Made by a program: the position numbers and the translations under genes
Assembly: GCA_016806145.1 (NCBI GenBank)
Contig: CP063167.1
Location: 616,501 to 680,500 of the forward strand
Direction of reading: 5' to 3'
Length of the DNA: 64,000 nucleotides
Source: Variovorax paradoxus
GTDB lineage: Bacteria; Pseudomonadota; Gammaproteobacteria; Burkholderiales; Burkholderiaceae_C
Shown here: positions 26,163-33,354 of the stretch, one piece after another
Layout of the letters: each line of letters opens with the position of its first letter
Position numbering within the stretch: the first letter of the stretch is position 1
Notes under the pieces: generated by a model
What the model saw: the letters and a program-made list of their open reading frames with translations, nothing else
What the model was told of the DNA's origin: nothing
Database searches by the model: none

Positions 26163-26542
26163 GCGAGCGCTCCGAACACCACGCGGTGCGCGTCGTTCCA
26201 GGGCTCGATGCGCGCGGCCACGCGCAGGCCGATGCGCAGCGCGCCGGGCGCCGCATCGACCACCGTGGCCATCATGCGGAAGCCCTCGTCGAGATCGACC
26301 AGCGCGATGTTGAAGGCACCGTCGCGCCGCTGCACCTCGGTGCAGGCGTGGACTGTGCCCTCGCCGCGGCTGGTGCGCCATTCGAGTTCACTCGGCCGAC
26401 CGCCCGGTCCCACGGCCTGGGGCGGAAAGACTGCGCGGCCCGCGCCGTGGTCGAACTGGTAGACCAGCCGGCCTTCGGCGAGCGCGGCGAGGAACTGAGC
26501 GCGCGGCGAACGCGCGGCGTCGGGAGTGGAGGTCATGCCCAT
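26159..26542 (-). CDS. DUF35 OB-fold protein without the zinc-ribbon cysteines
   Basis: This is a 127-residue protein of the DUF35 family. The OB-fold part (EGTVHACTEVQRRDGAFNIALVDLDEG) is recognisable after residue 60. The N-terminal rubredoxin-like ribbon normally has four cysteines; here the same region reads YQFDHGAGRAVFPPQAVGPG and has none. DUF35 proteins pair with thiolase-fold partners. The gene ends inside the start of the Cys-less thiolase gene and starts 3 bases after the crotonase stop, so it is almost certainly a subunit of that protein. Confidence 0.82.
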   Translation of the reverse strand: MGMTSTPDAARSPRAQFLAALAEGRLVYQFDHGAGRAVFPPQAVGPGGRPSELEWRTSRGEGTVHACTEVQRRDGAFNIALVDLDEGFRMMATVVDAAPGALRIGLRVAARIEPWNDAHRVVFGALA

Positions 26543-26545
26543 CGC

Positions 26546-27328
26546 CTAGCGTCCGATGAAGCGCGGCTTGCGCTTCTGCTGGAAGGCGCCGATGCCTTCG
26601 ATGCCGTCGGGCCCGGCGAGCGCCTCGGCCTGCGCGATCGCCTCAAGCTCGAGCGTCTCCTCGAAGGAACGCGCGCACGACAGGATGCGCTTCGATGCGG
26701 CGAAAGCGGCGGTCGGGCCGCTCGCGATCTCGCGCGCCATCTGCAGCGCGATCTCGTCGAGCGCCTCGGCCGCCACGCTGCGGTTCACGAGCCCCATGGC
26801 CGCGGCTTCGCGTCCCGAGAACAGGCGGCCCAGGAAGATCAGCTCGGCCGCGCGGTGCGGCCCGACTCTTTCGCGCAGGTGATGGTGGCCGCCCGAATCG
26901 AGCACCGCGCCGATGTTGCGGAACGGGCTGCCGAGCAGCGCATCGTCGGCGACCAGCGCGATGTCGCAGGCCAGCGCGAGCCCGAAGCCGAAGCCCAGCG
27001 CGGGGCCCTGCACCGCGGCGATCGTCGGCACCGGGCAGTCGCGCACGGCGGCCAGCACCGGGTTGATCCGCTCGCGCAGGATCGCGAGCGTGTCGTCGGT
27101 GCCGGGATGCGTGTCCTTGAGGTCGCGGCCGGCGCAGAAGGCATGGCGCGTGCCGCGCACCAGCACGGCGCGCGCACCGGCCGACACGGCCTCGCCGAGC
27201 GCATCGGCGATCGCCGTCATCTCGTCGAGGCGCAGGCTGTTCTTCGCGGCGGGCCGGTCGATCGCGATCACAGCGAGCGACGACTCCAAGGTCAGGCGCA
27301 CTGCATCGGTGGAGGTGGCGCCGCTCAT
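26546..27328 (-). CDS. PaaG-like enoyl-CoA hydratase/isomerase
   Basis: The 260-residue crotonase-family protein has the oxyanion segments FCAGRDLKD (64-72) and ALGFGFGLALACD (110-122). The two acidic residues of true enoyl-CoA hydratases are absent: Gly116 occupies the first site, and the second region reads VLDSGGHHHL with Asp144. This matches PaaG, which uses an Asp in an IPD-GG context to isomerise ring-epoxide or enoyl-CoA compounds. An isomerase role in ring opening therefore fits better than simple hydration. The start at 27328 overlaps the MaoC gene by four bases. Confidence 0.85.
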   Translation of the reverse strand: MSGATSTDAVRLTLESSLAVIAIDRPAAKNSLRLDEMTAIADALGEAVSAGARAVLVRGTRHAFCAGRDLKDTHPGTDDTLAILRERINPVLAAVRDCPVPTIAAVQGPALGFGFGLALACDIALVADDALLGSPFRNIGAVLDSGGHHHLRERVGPHRAAELIFLGRLFSGREAAAMGLVNRSVAAEALDEIALQMAREIASGPTAAFAASKRILSCARSFEETLELEAIAQAEALAGPDGIEGIGAFQQKRKPRFIGR

Positions 27329-27801
27329 CGCGCAGCCCCCTCGAAGGCCATCAGGATGCGCAGCTCGCTGGCCATCAGAAGCAACCCGTTCTGGTTGTGG
27401 ACGTTCCACTGCAGCCGCAGCACGCCATCGATGCCGGGGCGCTTCACGGTCTTCTCGAGCACCGCGGCTTCCAGATGGATGGTGTCGCCGATGAAGGCCG
27501 GCGCGGTGAAGCGCAGCGCGTCGCTGCCGTAGTTCGCCACGATCGCCGGCGCCGCAGGCGGAATGCCGAGCCCGGCCGCATAGGCCAGCAGCATCAGGCC
27601 GGGCGCGATGCGCTGGCCGAAGCGCGTTCGCGCCGCATGGTGCGCGTCGGTGTGCAGCACGTACCAGTCGCCGGTCAGTGCGCACCACTGAACGATGTCC
27701 GCCTCGGTGAGGGTACGGCCGCGCGAGCGGAAGCGCGCGCCCTCCTCGATCCGGTCGAAGTGCTGCTCGAGAAATCCGCAGGTGCTGGTGATGTCGGTCA
27801 T
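27325..27801 (-). CDS. MaoC-type (R)-specific hydratase
   Basis: This 158-residue hotdog-fold protein has the catalytic pair Asp45 and His50 (TGDWYVLH), followed by RFGQRIAPGLMLL, as in R-specific enoyl-CoA hydratases. The same domain forms the C-terminal half of PaaZ, which hydrolyses oxepin-CoA. It is the first gene of the seven-gene operon; operator C lies 11 bases upstream of the start. Whether it acts as a ring hydrolase, or hydrates an enoyl-CoA for the thiolase-like protein, is open. Confidence 0.87.
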   Translation of the reverse strand: MTDITSTCGFLEQHFDRIEEGARFRSRGRTLTEADIVQWCALTGDWYVLHTDAHHAARTRFGQRIAPGLMLLAYAAGLGIPPAAPAIVANYGSDALRFTAPAFIGDTIHLEAAVLEKTVKRPGIDGVLRLQWNVHNQNGLLLMASELRILMAFEGAAR

Positions 27802-27811
27802 CGTCTTTATT

Positions 27812-27829
27812 TAACCTTCCGGACGGAAT
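27812..27829. promoter_or_regulatory. operator site C (CCGTCCGGACGG-type palindrome)
   Basis: TAACCTTCC-GGACGGAAT lies with TTTATT before it and ATAAATG after it. Eleven of the twelve core bases agree with the perfect palindrome CCGTCCGGACGG of site D. It overlaps the only plausible promoter region of the MaoC-to-CoA-transferase operon, so a bound repressor would block it. Confidence 0.7.
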
Positions 27830-27857
27830 ATAAATGAAGACGAAGACCCGGCGGCAG

Positions 27858-28151
27858 CTAGGGCTTACCCGAAGAGGCAGAGAAAGGGGGTGGCGGTGAC
27901 GAGGCTGCGCCGGTGCTTTGCGGTGGGGCAGGCATGGCGCCTTCACCCGGCGTGCGCGCGAACCATCGGAAGACCATGCGGTTCGTCGCCCGCTGCCAGC
28001 GCAGGAAAAGGAACCCCACCGTCACCTCGCCCCTGTCGTCGACCGGCACGCCGGCGGCGCGCAGCGCCGCGACCTCTTCCTGCGTGCTCATGCCTCCCGG
28101 CAGCACGAGCGTGACCGTCGCGCCGTGGTGAATCTTCTGTCTGGACTGCAT
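27858..28151 (-). CDS. small hypothetical protein, Pro/Ser-rich tail
   Basis: This predicted 97-residue protein is not recognised. The start at 28151 is supported by GAGGA 8 bases upstream; a longer frame to 28244 has no ribosome site. Residues 1-70 look folded (VTLVLPGGMSTQEEVAALRAAG and VGFLFLRWQRATNRMVFRWF, the latter aromatic and basic). The last ~25 residues are low-complexity Pro, Ser, Gly and Ala. There is no signal peptide or membrane helix. It stands alone between the aromatic operon and the autotransporter. Confidence 0.55.
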   Translation of the reverse strand: MQSRQKIHHGATVTLVLPGGMSTQEEVAALRAAGVPVDDRGEVTVGFLFLRWQRATNRMVFRWFARTPGEGAMPAPPQSTGAASSPPPPFSASSGKP

Positions 28152-28274
28152 CGTTCGTTCCTCTGAAGGTGGACGACGCCGCACCCCGCATGCCGCGAGG
28201 TGCGATGACAGCCCACCGGAGGCGGACGGCGCCGTTGCAGCCAAACTAGGGCGGCACCCGGCCCCGCACCGTAG

Positions 28275-28293
28275 GACGGGGCCAGGCCCCGTC
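28275..28293. terminator. GC-rich hairpin after the autotransporter gene
   Basis: GACGGGGC-CAG-GCCCCGTC is a perfect 8-base stem with a 3-base loop, 54 bases past the autotransporter stop. No run of T follows on either strand, so it could be a weak or Rho-assisted terminator or an RNA-stabilising hairpin. Confidence 0.4.
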
Positions 28294-28346
28294 GAGGCGG
28301 AGGCTCAGAACGGAACAAATGCACGGCGGCGCGCGGCGCCGTCGAC

Positions 28347-31300
28347 TCACCAGGCCACGCGCACGCCCACGGAAGCACCGATCGAGCTGCGCACCCTCGC
28401 GTCGCCGCCGGAGGACCAGAGCTTGCCCAGCTCGCCGTGCAGGCTGGTCGACTCGTTCAGCGCGAGCGTGAAGCCGGCCGCGAGCTCGGTGCTGGTGCCG
28501 CCGATCGGTGCCGTGATGTCGGTCACCGCGGCCGCATTCACGAAGCGCGCGGTGTCGCTGCCATTGGCGCGTTTGTAGACGTTGAGTCGTGCATAGGGCT
28601 GCAGCGCGCCGGCCGCCGTATCGACCCGGCCCTTGAGCCGCACGCCGGCGCGCGCGGTCCAGCCGTTGTCCGCGTGGCTCTGCACCTGGGCACCCGCGAT
28701 CGCGGTGCTGTCCAGGTCCAGGCGCTGATGGATCAGTTGCAGCTGCGGCTCGACGGACCAGCCGTTGCCCAGCGCGAGGCTCTGGCCGATTTCCAGCGAG
28801 GCCAGCAGGCTGCGCCCGCGGGTCTGCGCGCCGGGGTCGAGCGAGGACGCCGCATCGGCGCGATGGCGCGCGCCCTGCAGCACCACGTCGGCATAGAAGC
28901 CGCCGTCGCCGGCGTAGGTGCCGTAGGCGCCGAGGTACTGGCTGCGCAGGTCGTTGCGCCCGGCGCGCAGGTTGCGCACGCCGCTGGCGAAGCCGTCGAC
29001 GCTCACGTCGCCCTCGAGCTGGCCGACGTAGAGGCCCGCGCGCCAGTTGCCCATGGCGAGAAGGTCGGTGCCGGCCTGCAGGCCGGTGACCCGCCCCTTG
29101 CTGCCCGGCGAGACGGTGCCACCCTGGCGGATGTCGATGTCGGCGCTGATCAGCCGGCCCCAGGCGCGCCGCGCGGAAGTGCCCTCGGGCGCGGCGGAGA
29201 CGGCGGTCTCGTCGCCCCGGCGCAGATGCAGGTTGCCGAGCATCGCGAGGTTGCCCTGGCGCAGTTGCGACGGCAGCGCGGCGTACAGCGAGGCCTGCGG
29301 CCGGTAGGCGACCACGGGCGCCCCGATGGGCGCACCGGGCGTGGCCGGGGTACCCGGTGTCGCGACATTCGGCGCATCCGCGCGCAGGTACCAGTTCTCG
29401 CCCGCGCCGCTCGCATCGGCCGCGTAGAGCCGGTACTCGTACGCCCCCGCGTCGACGTGGCCGCCGGCAAGCACGAAGGCATCGCGCGTGGTCTGCGCGG
29501 TCGTGGTGGCGCCGGCCTGCGCGCTCACCACCTCGATGCCGTTGCCGACGGTGCGCGCGCCCAGCCCGCCGAGGTTGGCGATCTGCACGCGGGTGACGCC
29601 GCTGGCGGTGCCGCCGTTGATCACCAGCCGGTCCGAGATGCCGGGGCTGTCGAGCACGGCGCCCAGGCGCAGCACGCCGTTGTTGCCCGTGTAGTTGCCG
29701 TTGACGGTCAGCGTCGTGCCGGGCACCGCGCCGACCAGCGACACCGTGCCGCCGTTGGCGAGCGACGCCACGGTCTGGCTGAAGCCCGCGAGGTCGAGCG
29801 TCGCGCCCGCGGCCACGGTGTGCGACGAGCCCGCGCTCAGCGCGTTCGTGGCCGTGGTCCTGAGCACGCCCTGCCGCACGTCGGTGCCGCCGGCGTAGGT
29901 GTTGGCACCGCTCACCGACAGGGTGCCCGCGCCCGTCTTGATGAAGTCCCCGCGGCCCGTGATCGGGCCCGACCAGGCGAGGTCGTGGCCGTTGGTGTCG
30001 ATGGTGCCGGTGCCGCCGAGATCGACCGCGGCATTGAGGCTGAGCCTGTCGGCGCCGGCGATGACGGTGGCGCTGGCACCGCTGTCGATCGCGATGGCGC
30101 CCGTCAGCGAGACGCCCGTGTCCAGGCGCAGGCTGTTGCTGCCGCCGGTGAAGCGGACCGAGGGCGCGCGGCCAGTGCCGTCGCCGCCGAGCCCGCCGAC
30201 GATGGCCCCGCTGCTCGTGAGCGCGAGGTTGGCGCCCACCACGCCCGCGCCGCCAGCGCCGTTGGCGCCCCGTGGACCGCCGTTGCTGCTGGCACCGCCC
30301 GCGCCACCGGCACCGCCGGTGATGGTCGCGCTGTTGACGATGCTGGCCTGCGCGGCGGACGACCGCAGACCCGCGCCGCCATCGCCGCCCTGCCCGGGCG
30401 CGCCCGTCCCGCCCACCCCGCCGCCGGCGTTGCCGCCGGCACCACCCGCGCCACCGACGATCGCGCCGGCGTTGCTCACGCTCGAGGCAGCACCGGCGAG
30501 CATCAAGCCGCTGCCGCCCTCGCCACCGCCGCCGCCCGAGGCATTGGCGCGCGCCGGCAGCAATTCCGGACCGCCGGCACCACCGGCGCCGCCCGCGAGC
30601 GTGCCGAGGTTGCTCAGTGCGAAGCCCGGCGTGGACGTGCTCACGAAGAAGCCGCTGCCACCGCCGCCGCCCCCACCGCCCTGCGAATACGCCGCGCCAC
30701 CCTGGCCACCGGCTCCGCCGCGCGAGATGCCGGTGCCGAGCGCGGTGAAATTCGCCGTGGGTGCGAGCAGCGTCGAACCATGGGCACCGGCCCCGCCGCC
30801 GCCCGCGGCCCAGTAGCCGTTGCCGCCCGCGCCGCCATCGCCGCCGATGTTGCTGCCGGCCGCGACAGCGGCATTCGGCGCCAGGGCGTTGCCGCGGTAG
30901 CCACCACCGCCGCCGCCGCCGTAACCGTTGCCGTTGTTCGCATCGCCGGTGCGCGAGTCACCCGCGCCGCCGTTGGCGCCGCGCGAGACGCCGGGACTCA
31001 CGATGGCGCTGGAACCGCCCGCCGCGCCGCCCGTGCCCGCGGTGGCACCGGCGAAGGTGCCGATATCGGCCGTCGATCCGGCGCTCGCGCCGGTGCCGGG
31101 CGCCGACGCACCGCCATCGCCCGCGCTCGAGCCGAGCGCGCTGTCGTTCAATGCGCCCCGGCCACCACCGACCGAGCCGTTGCCATCGGTCGCGCCGCCG
31201 GCGCCGCCATGCAGGATCAGGTTGTCGGTGGGCTGCCCGCCGGCGCCACCGGCCGCCCAGACGGGCGCGGCGCAGGCAAGCGCCGAAGCCATCGCCACCC

Positions 31301-31418
31301 GCAGCAGCGCGGTGCCGGGGACCGTGCCGTGTCGCTTGCCGTGGCGCCGCGCGGCCCCGGGTGCGGCTGCCCCACCTTGCGGTGTTCCGGTCCAGATCGT
31401 CTCGAATGTCGTGTTCAT
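28347..31418 (-). CDS. glycine-rich autotransporter (type Va secretion)
   Basis: This is a 1023-residue outer-membrane autotransporter. The N-terminus MNTTFETIWTGTPQG resembles an extended signal peptide (ESPR), followed by the hydrophobic part up to VWA near residue 55. Residues ~57-410 are an extreme Gly/Ala-rich passenger with many GGAGG units. A passenger-associated beta-repeat lies near 495 (GAGTLSVSGANTYAGGTDV), and the pertactin-like junction follows. The last ~300 residues form the beta-barrel, ending VGVRVAW with a terminal aromatic residue. I chose 31418 because GGGAG lies 6 bases upstream and it starts the ESPR. Such proteins usually serve adhesion or aggregation; no protease motif was seen. 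Confidence 0.88.
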   Translation of the reverse strand: MNTTFETIWTGTPQGGAAAPGAARRHGKRHGTVPGTALLRVAMASALACAAPVWAAGGAGGQPTDNLILHGGAGGATDGNGSVGGGRGALNDSALGSSAGDGGASAPGTGASAGSTADIGTFAGATAGTGGAAGGSSAIVSPGVSRGANGGAGDSRTGDANNGNGYGGGGGGGYRGNALAPNAAVAAGSNIGGDGGAGGNGYWAAGGGGAGAHGSTLLAPTANFTALGTGISRGGAGGQGGAAYSQGGGGGGGGSGFFVSTSTPGFALSNLGTLAGGAGGAGGPELLPARANASGGGGGEGGSGLMLAGAASSVSNAGAIVGGAGGAGGNAGGGVGGTGAPGQGGDGGAGLRSSAAQASIVNSATITGGAGGAGGASSNGGPRGANGAGGAGVVGANLALTSSGAIVGGLGGDGTGRAPSVRFTGGSNSLRLDTGVSLTGAIAIDSGASATVIAGADRLSLNAAVDLGGTGTIDTNGHDLAWSGPITGRGDFIKTGAGTLSVSGANTYAGGTDVRQGVLRTTATNALSAGSSHTVAAGATLDLAGFSQTVASLANGGTVSLVGAVPGTTLTVNGNYTGNNGVLRLGAVLDSPGISDRLVINGGTASGVTRVQIANLGGLGARTVGNGIEVVSAQAGATTTAQTTRDAFVLAGGHVDAGAYEYRLYAADASGAGENWYLRADAPNVATPGTPATPGAPIGAPVVAYRPQASLYAALPSQLRQGNLAMLGNLHLRRGDETAVSAAPEGTSARRAWGRLISADIDIRQGGTVSPGSKGRVTGLQAGTDLLAMGNWRAGLYVGQLEGDVSVDGFASGVRNLRAGRNDLRSQYLGAYGTYAGDGGFYADVVLQGARHRADAASSLDPGAQTRGRSLLASLEIGQSLALGNGWSVEPQLQLIHQRLDLDSTAIAGAQVQSHADNGWTARAGVRLKGRVDTAAGALQPYARLNVYKRANGSDTARFVNAAAVTDITAPIGGTSTELAAGFTLALNESTSLHGELGKLWSSGGDARVRSSIGASVGVRVAW

Positions 31419-31807
31419 CGTGTGCTCCCATTGCGGGTCCAGAAACCATGCCGGTTTCTCCAGCCACGCGATTCGCCCGGATGCACGCAGTGGGCTTGGG
31501 ATGAGACGTCGGCAGGAGCCGGCCGGCGAAATGTAAATAGACGTACCCCCGCGTGAAATCACCAGGGGGTACCCCATGCCAGGGCAGTTTCTTTTCGTGT
31601 CGGGCGCGCGGGCTCGCCGCGGCGCCTGCGAATGAGGAAGAGGTGCGCCGCTCGCAGAAAGCCCCGCGCCGGGAGCCCGTGCAAGGCTTGCAAAAGGTGG
31701 GTAGAGCGGGGGTGCTCCAGGAAGTAACTTGCGCGTGTCGAAAGACACAAGTGCCGCGGCGAAGGGCGCGGGAGCCGGCGCGGCCGCGCCGCGCCGCACG
31801 CCAGAGG
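31419..31807. other. 389-base intergenic region with an 8-base inverted repeat
   Basis: No convincing gene lies here. It holds the leader of the autotransporter gene. GTACCCCC (31543-31550) and GGGGGTAC (31565-31572) form a perfect inverted repeat with a 14-base spacer about 125-155 bases upstream of the autotransporter start, so it may be an operator. The part from 31600 to 31807 is GC-rich and lies downstream of the TetR gene; short frames there have no support. Confidence 0.4.
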
Positions 31808-32374
31808 CTAGACGGCCACCAGCGCCTTCAGGCTCGCCAGCGATGCATCGACGATCTCGCTGTAGCTGCGTCGCTCGGAGGCCTGGACCCATTGCGCGAA
31901 CGCGATGCGGAACACCGCGATGCCCGCCTCGGCCGCGAGGCTTGCATCGGACTTCTCCACGCCCCTGGCGCGCAAGGCGGCCGCGAGGGCCTCGGACAGC
32001 CTAGCCAGCTTGATCAGCTCGCGTTCGTGCAACTCGCTCGTGGCGGCGATCACGGTGGCGCGCTGGTGGGCGTAGCGGCGGCGCTCCTCGTCGAAGAAAT
32101 CCGCGGCGCCCCTCAGCGCGATGGCCACCGCCTCCATGGCCGAGGCCTGCGCAGGCGCGGCCGCGAGCGCGGCCGTCATCGATTGCTGCAGCAGCTCCGA
32201 GCCGTTGAACAGCACTTCGCGCTTGTCCGCGAAGTGGCGAAAGAAAGTGCGCGGCGTGAGACCGGCGCGCTGCGCGATGGCCGCCACCGTGGTCTGCTCA
32301 TAGCCGATCTCCGCGAACAGCTCCATGGCGGCCACGCGAAAGCGTCCTGCCGCATCGGGCTCCCAACGACCCAT
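31808..32374 (-). CDS. TetR-family transcriptional regulator
   Basis: The 188-residue protein has a TetR N-terminal helix-turn-helix: FAEIGYEQTTVAAIAQRAG followed by TPRTFFRHFADKREVLF. The start is set at 32374 because GGGAGG sits four bases upstream; a TTG four codons earlier would bury it. The C-terminal ligand domain is ordinary in size. It is read divergently from the SDR-type gene, and the operator at 32420-32440 lies between them, so it probably represses that gene and itself. Confidence 0.88.
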   Translation of the reverse strand: MGRWEPDAAGRFRVAAMELFAEIGYEQTTVAAIAQRAGLTPRTFFRHFADKREVLFNGSELLQQSMTAALAAAPAQASAMEAVAIALRGAADFFDEERRRYAHQRATVIAATSELHERELIKLARLSEALAAALRARGVEKSDASLAAEAGIAVFRIAFAQWVQASERRSYSEIVDASLASLKALVAV

Positions 32375-32389
32375 CGGACCTCCCAAGTG

Positions 32390-32440
32390 TTGACACAGTG
32401 TGACATCATAGGTTTATACTGATGTCACTTAATGACATCA
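32390..32440 (+). promoter_or_regulatory. divergent promoter with TetR-type operator
   Basis: A -35 like TTGACA (32390-32395) and a -10 like TATACT (32415-32420) precede the SDR gene; the 19-base spacing is long. TGATGTCA (32420-32427) and TGACATCA (32433-32440) form a perfect 8-base inverted repeat with a CTTAA spacer. A further TGACATCA copy lies at 32401-32408. The repeat covers the start-site region, a position suited to repression by the adjacent TetR protein. Confidence 0.6.
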
Positions 32441-32452
32441 CTGGAGCATTCG

Positions 32453-33346
32453 ATGAAGATTCTTGTCACTGGCGCGTCGGGCTGGATCGGCTCGGCCAGC
32501 GTCGCCGAACTCCTCGCGGCCGGGCACGAGGTGCTGGGCCTCGCCCGCAACGACGAAGCCGCCGCCCGGATCGAGCAGCTGGGCGCCGAGGTCGTGCGCG
32601 GCTCGCTGGACGATGTCGCGAGCCTGCGCGCCGCGGCGGCGCGCGCGGAAGGCGTGGTGCACCTCGGCTACAACCACGACTTCTCCCAGATGGCCGCGGC
32701 GGCCCGCACCGACCGCGCCGCCATCGACGCCTTCGCCGACGTCCTGCAGGGAACCGGCGGCCCGCTGCTGATCGCCTCGGGCACGCTGGGCCTGGCGCCC
32801 GGGCGCGTGGGCACCGAGGCCGACATGCCCGCGGCCGCGACCCATCCACGCATCGCGAACGCGGCGTACACGCTCGGCCTGGCGCAGCGCGGCATCCGCT
32901 CGCTGGTCGTGCGGTTCGCGCCGACGGTGCATGGCGCCGGCGGCGACCACGGCTTCGTCGCAACGCTGGCCCGGATCGCGCGAACCAAGGGCGTCTCCGC
33001 GTACCTGGGCGAAGGCCTCAACCGCTGGCCGGCCGTCCATCGGCTCGATGCCGGCAAGCTCGTGCAGCTCGCGATCGACAAGGCGCCACCGGCCACCGTC
33101 CTGCATGCGGTCGCCGAGGAAGGCATCGCCACCAAGGACATCGCGACGGCGCTGGGCCGGTTCCTCGACGTGCCGGCGGAGTCGATCCCCGCCGACCGCG
33201 CGGCTTCGCACTTCGACTGGATCGGCATGTTCTTCGGCGCCGATGCGCCCGCCGCCAATGCCAGGACGCGCGAAGTGCTCGGCTGGGAGCCGACGCGCGC
33301 GACGCTGCTGCAGGACATTGCCGCGGGGCACTATCCCGGGCACTGA
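32453..33346 (+). CDS. NAD(P)-dependent SDR/epimerase-type oxidoreductase
   Basis: The 297-residue protein has an extended-SDR Rossmann fold with the nucleotide motif TGASGWIGSASVAELL at the N-terminus and the atypical active region SEPxxY not clearly present; the expected Tyr could be that in NAAYTLG. GGAG 7 bases before ATG 32453 supports this start over an ATG at 32432. Relatives act on sugars or small carbonyl compounds and respond to stress. It faces the TetR gene and is probably its only target here. The reaction cannot be read from the sequence. Confidence 0.82.
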   Translation: MKILVTGASGWIGSASVAELLAAGHEVLGLARNDEAAARIEQLGAEVVRGSLDDVASLRAAAARAEGVVHLGYNHDFSQMAAAARTDRAAIDAFADVLQGTGGPLLIASGTLGLAPGRVGTEADMPAAATHPRIANAAYTLGLAQRGIRSLVVRFAPTVHGAGGDHGFVATLARIARTKGVSAYLGEGLNRWPAVHRLDAGKLVQLAIDKAPPATVLHAVAEEGIATKDIATALGRFLDVPAESIPADRAASHFDWIGMFFGADAPAANARTREVLGWEPTRATLLQDIAAGHYPGH

Positions 33347-33354
33347 TCGCAGCT

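Noticed and set aside
23163..26462. A 1099-residue open frame on the plus strand over the ligase, aldehyde dehydrogenase and thiolase genes
   Set aside because: Same reason; it crosses three well-supported minus-strand genes and shows no recognisable protein features.
12269..27801. Identification as the known Variovorax auxin (indoleacetate) degradation locus
   Set aside because: The parts seen (MarR, Liv importer, oxidoreductase) are suggestive, but I see no Rieske dioxygenase; the oxygenase is a diiron protein. Indole compounds remain possible substrates, not a demonstrated identity.
28275..28293. Calling the GC hairpin a standard Rho-independent terminator
   Set aside because: The stem is perfect but no T-tract follows in either direction; it is kept only as a low-confidence hairpin.
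30200..31250. GC-rich repeats that could be taken for a tandem-repeat or CRISPR-like array
   Set aside because: There is no fixed repeat unit or spacer pattern; the similarity comes from Gly/Ala codons in the autotransporter passenger.
28437..31556. A 1039-residue plus-strand frame opposite the autotransporter, with Pro/Arg/Ala-rich repeats
   Set aside because: It is the complement of the glycine-rich passenger and barrel; the minus-strand reading has leader, passenger and barrel in order.
31553..31807. Short overlapping frames in the gap between the TetR and autotransporter genes
   Set aside because: They have no start signals, no family features and overlap on both strands.
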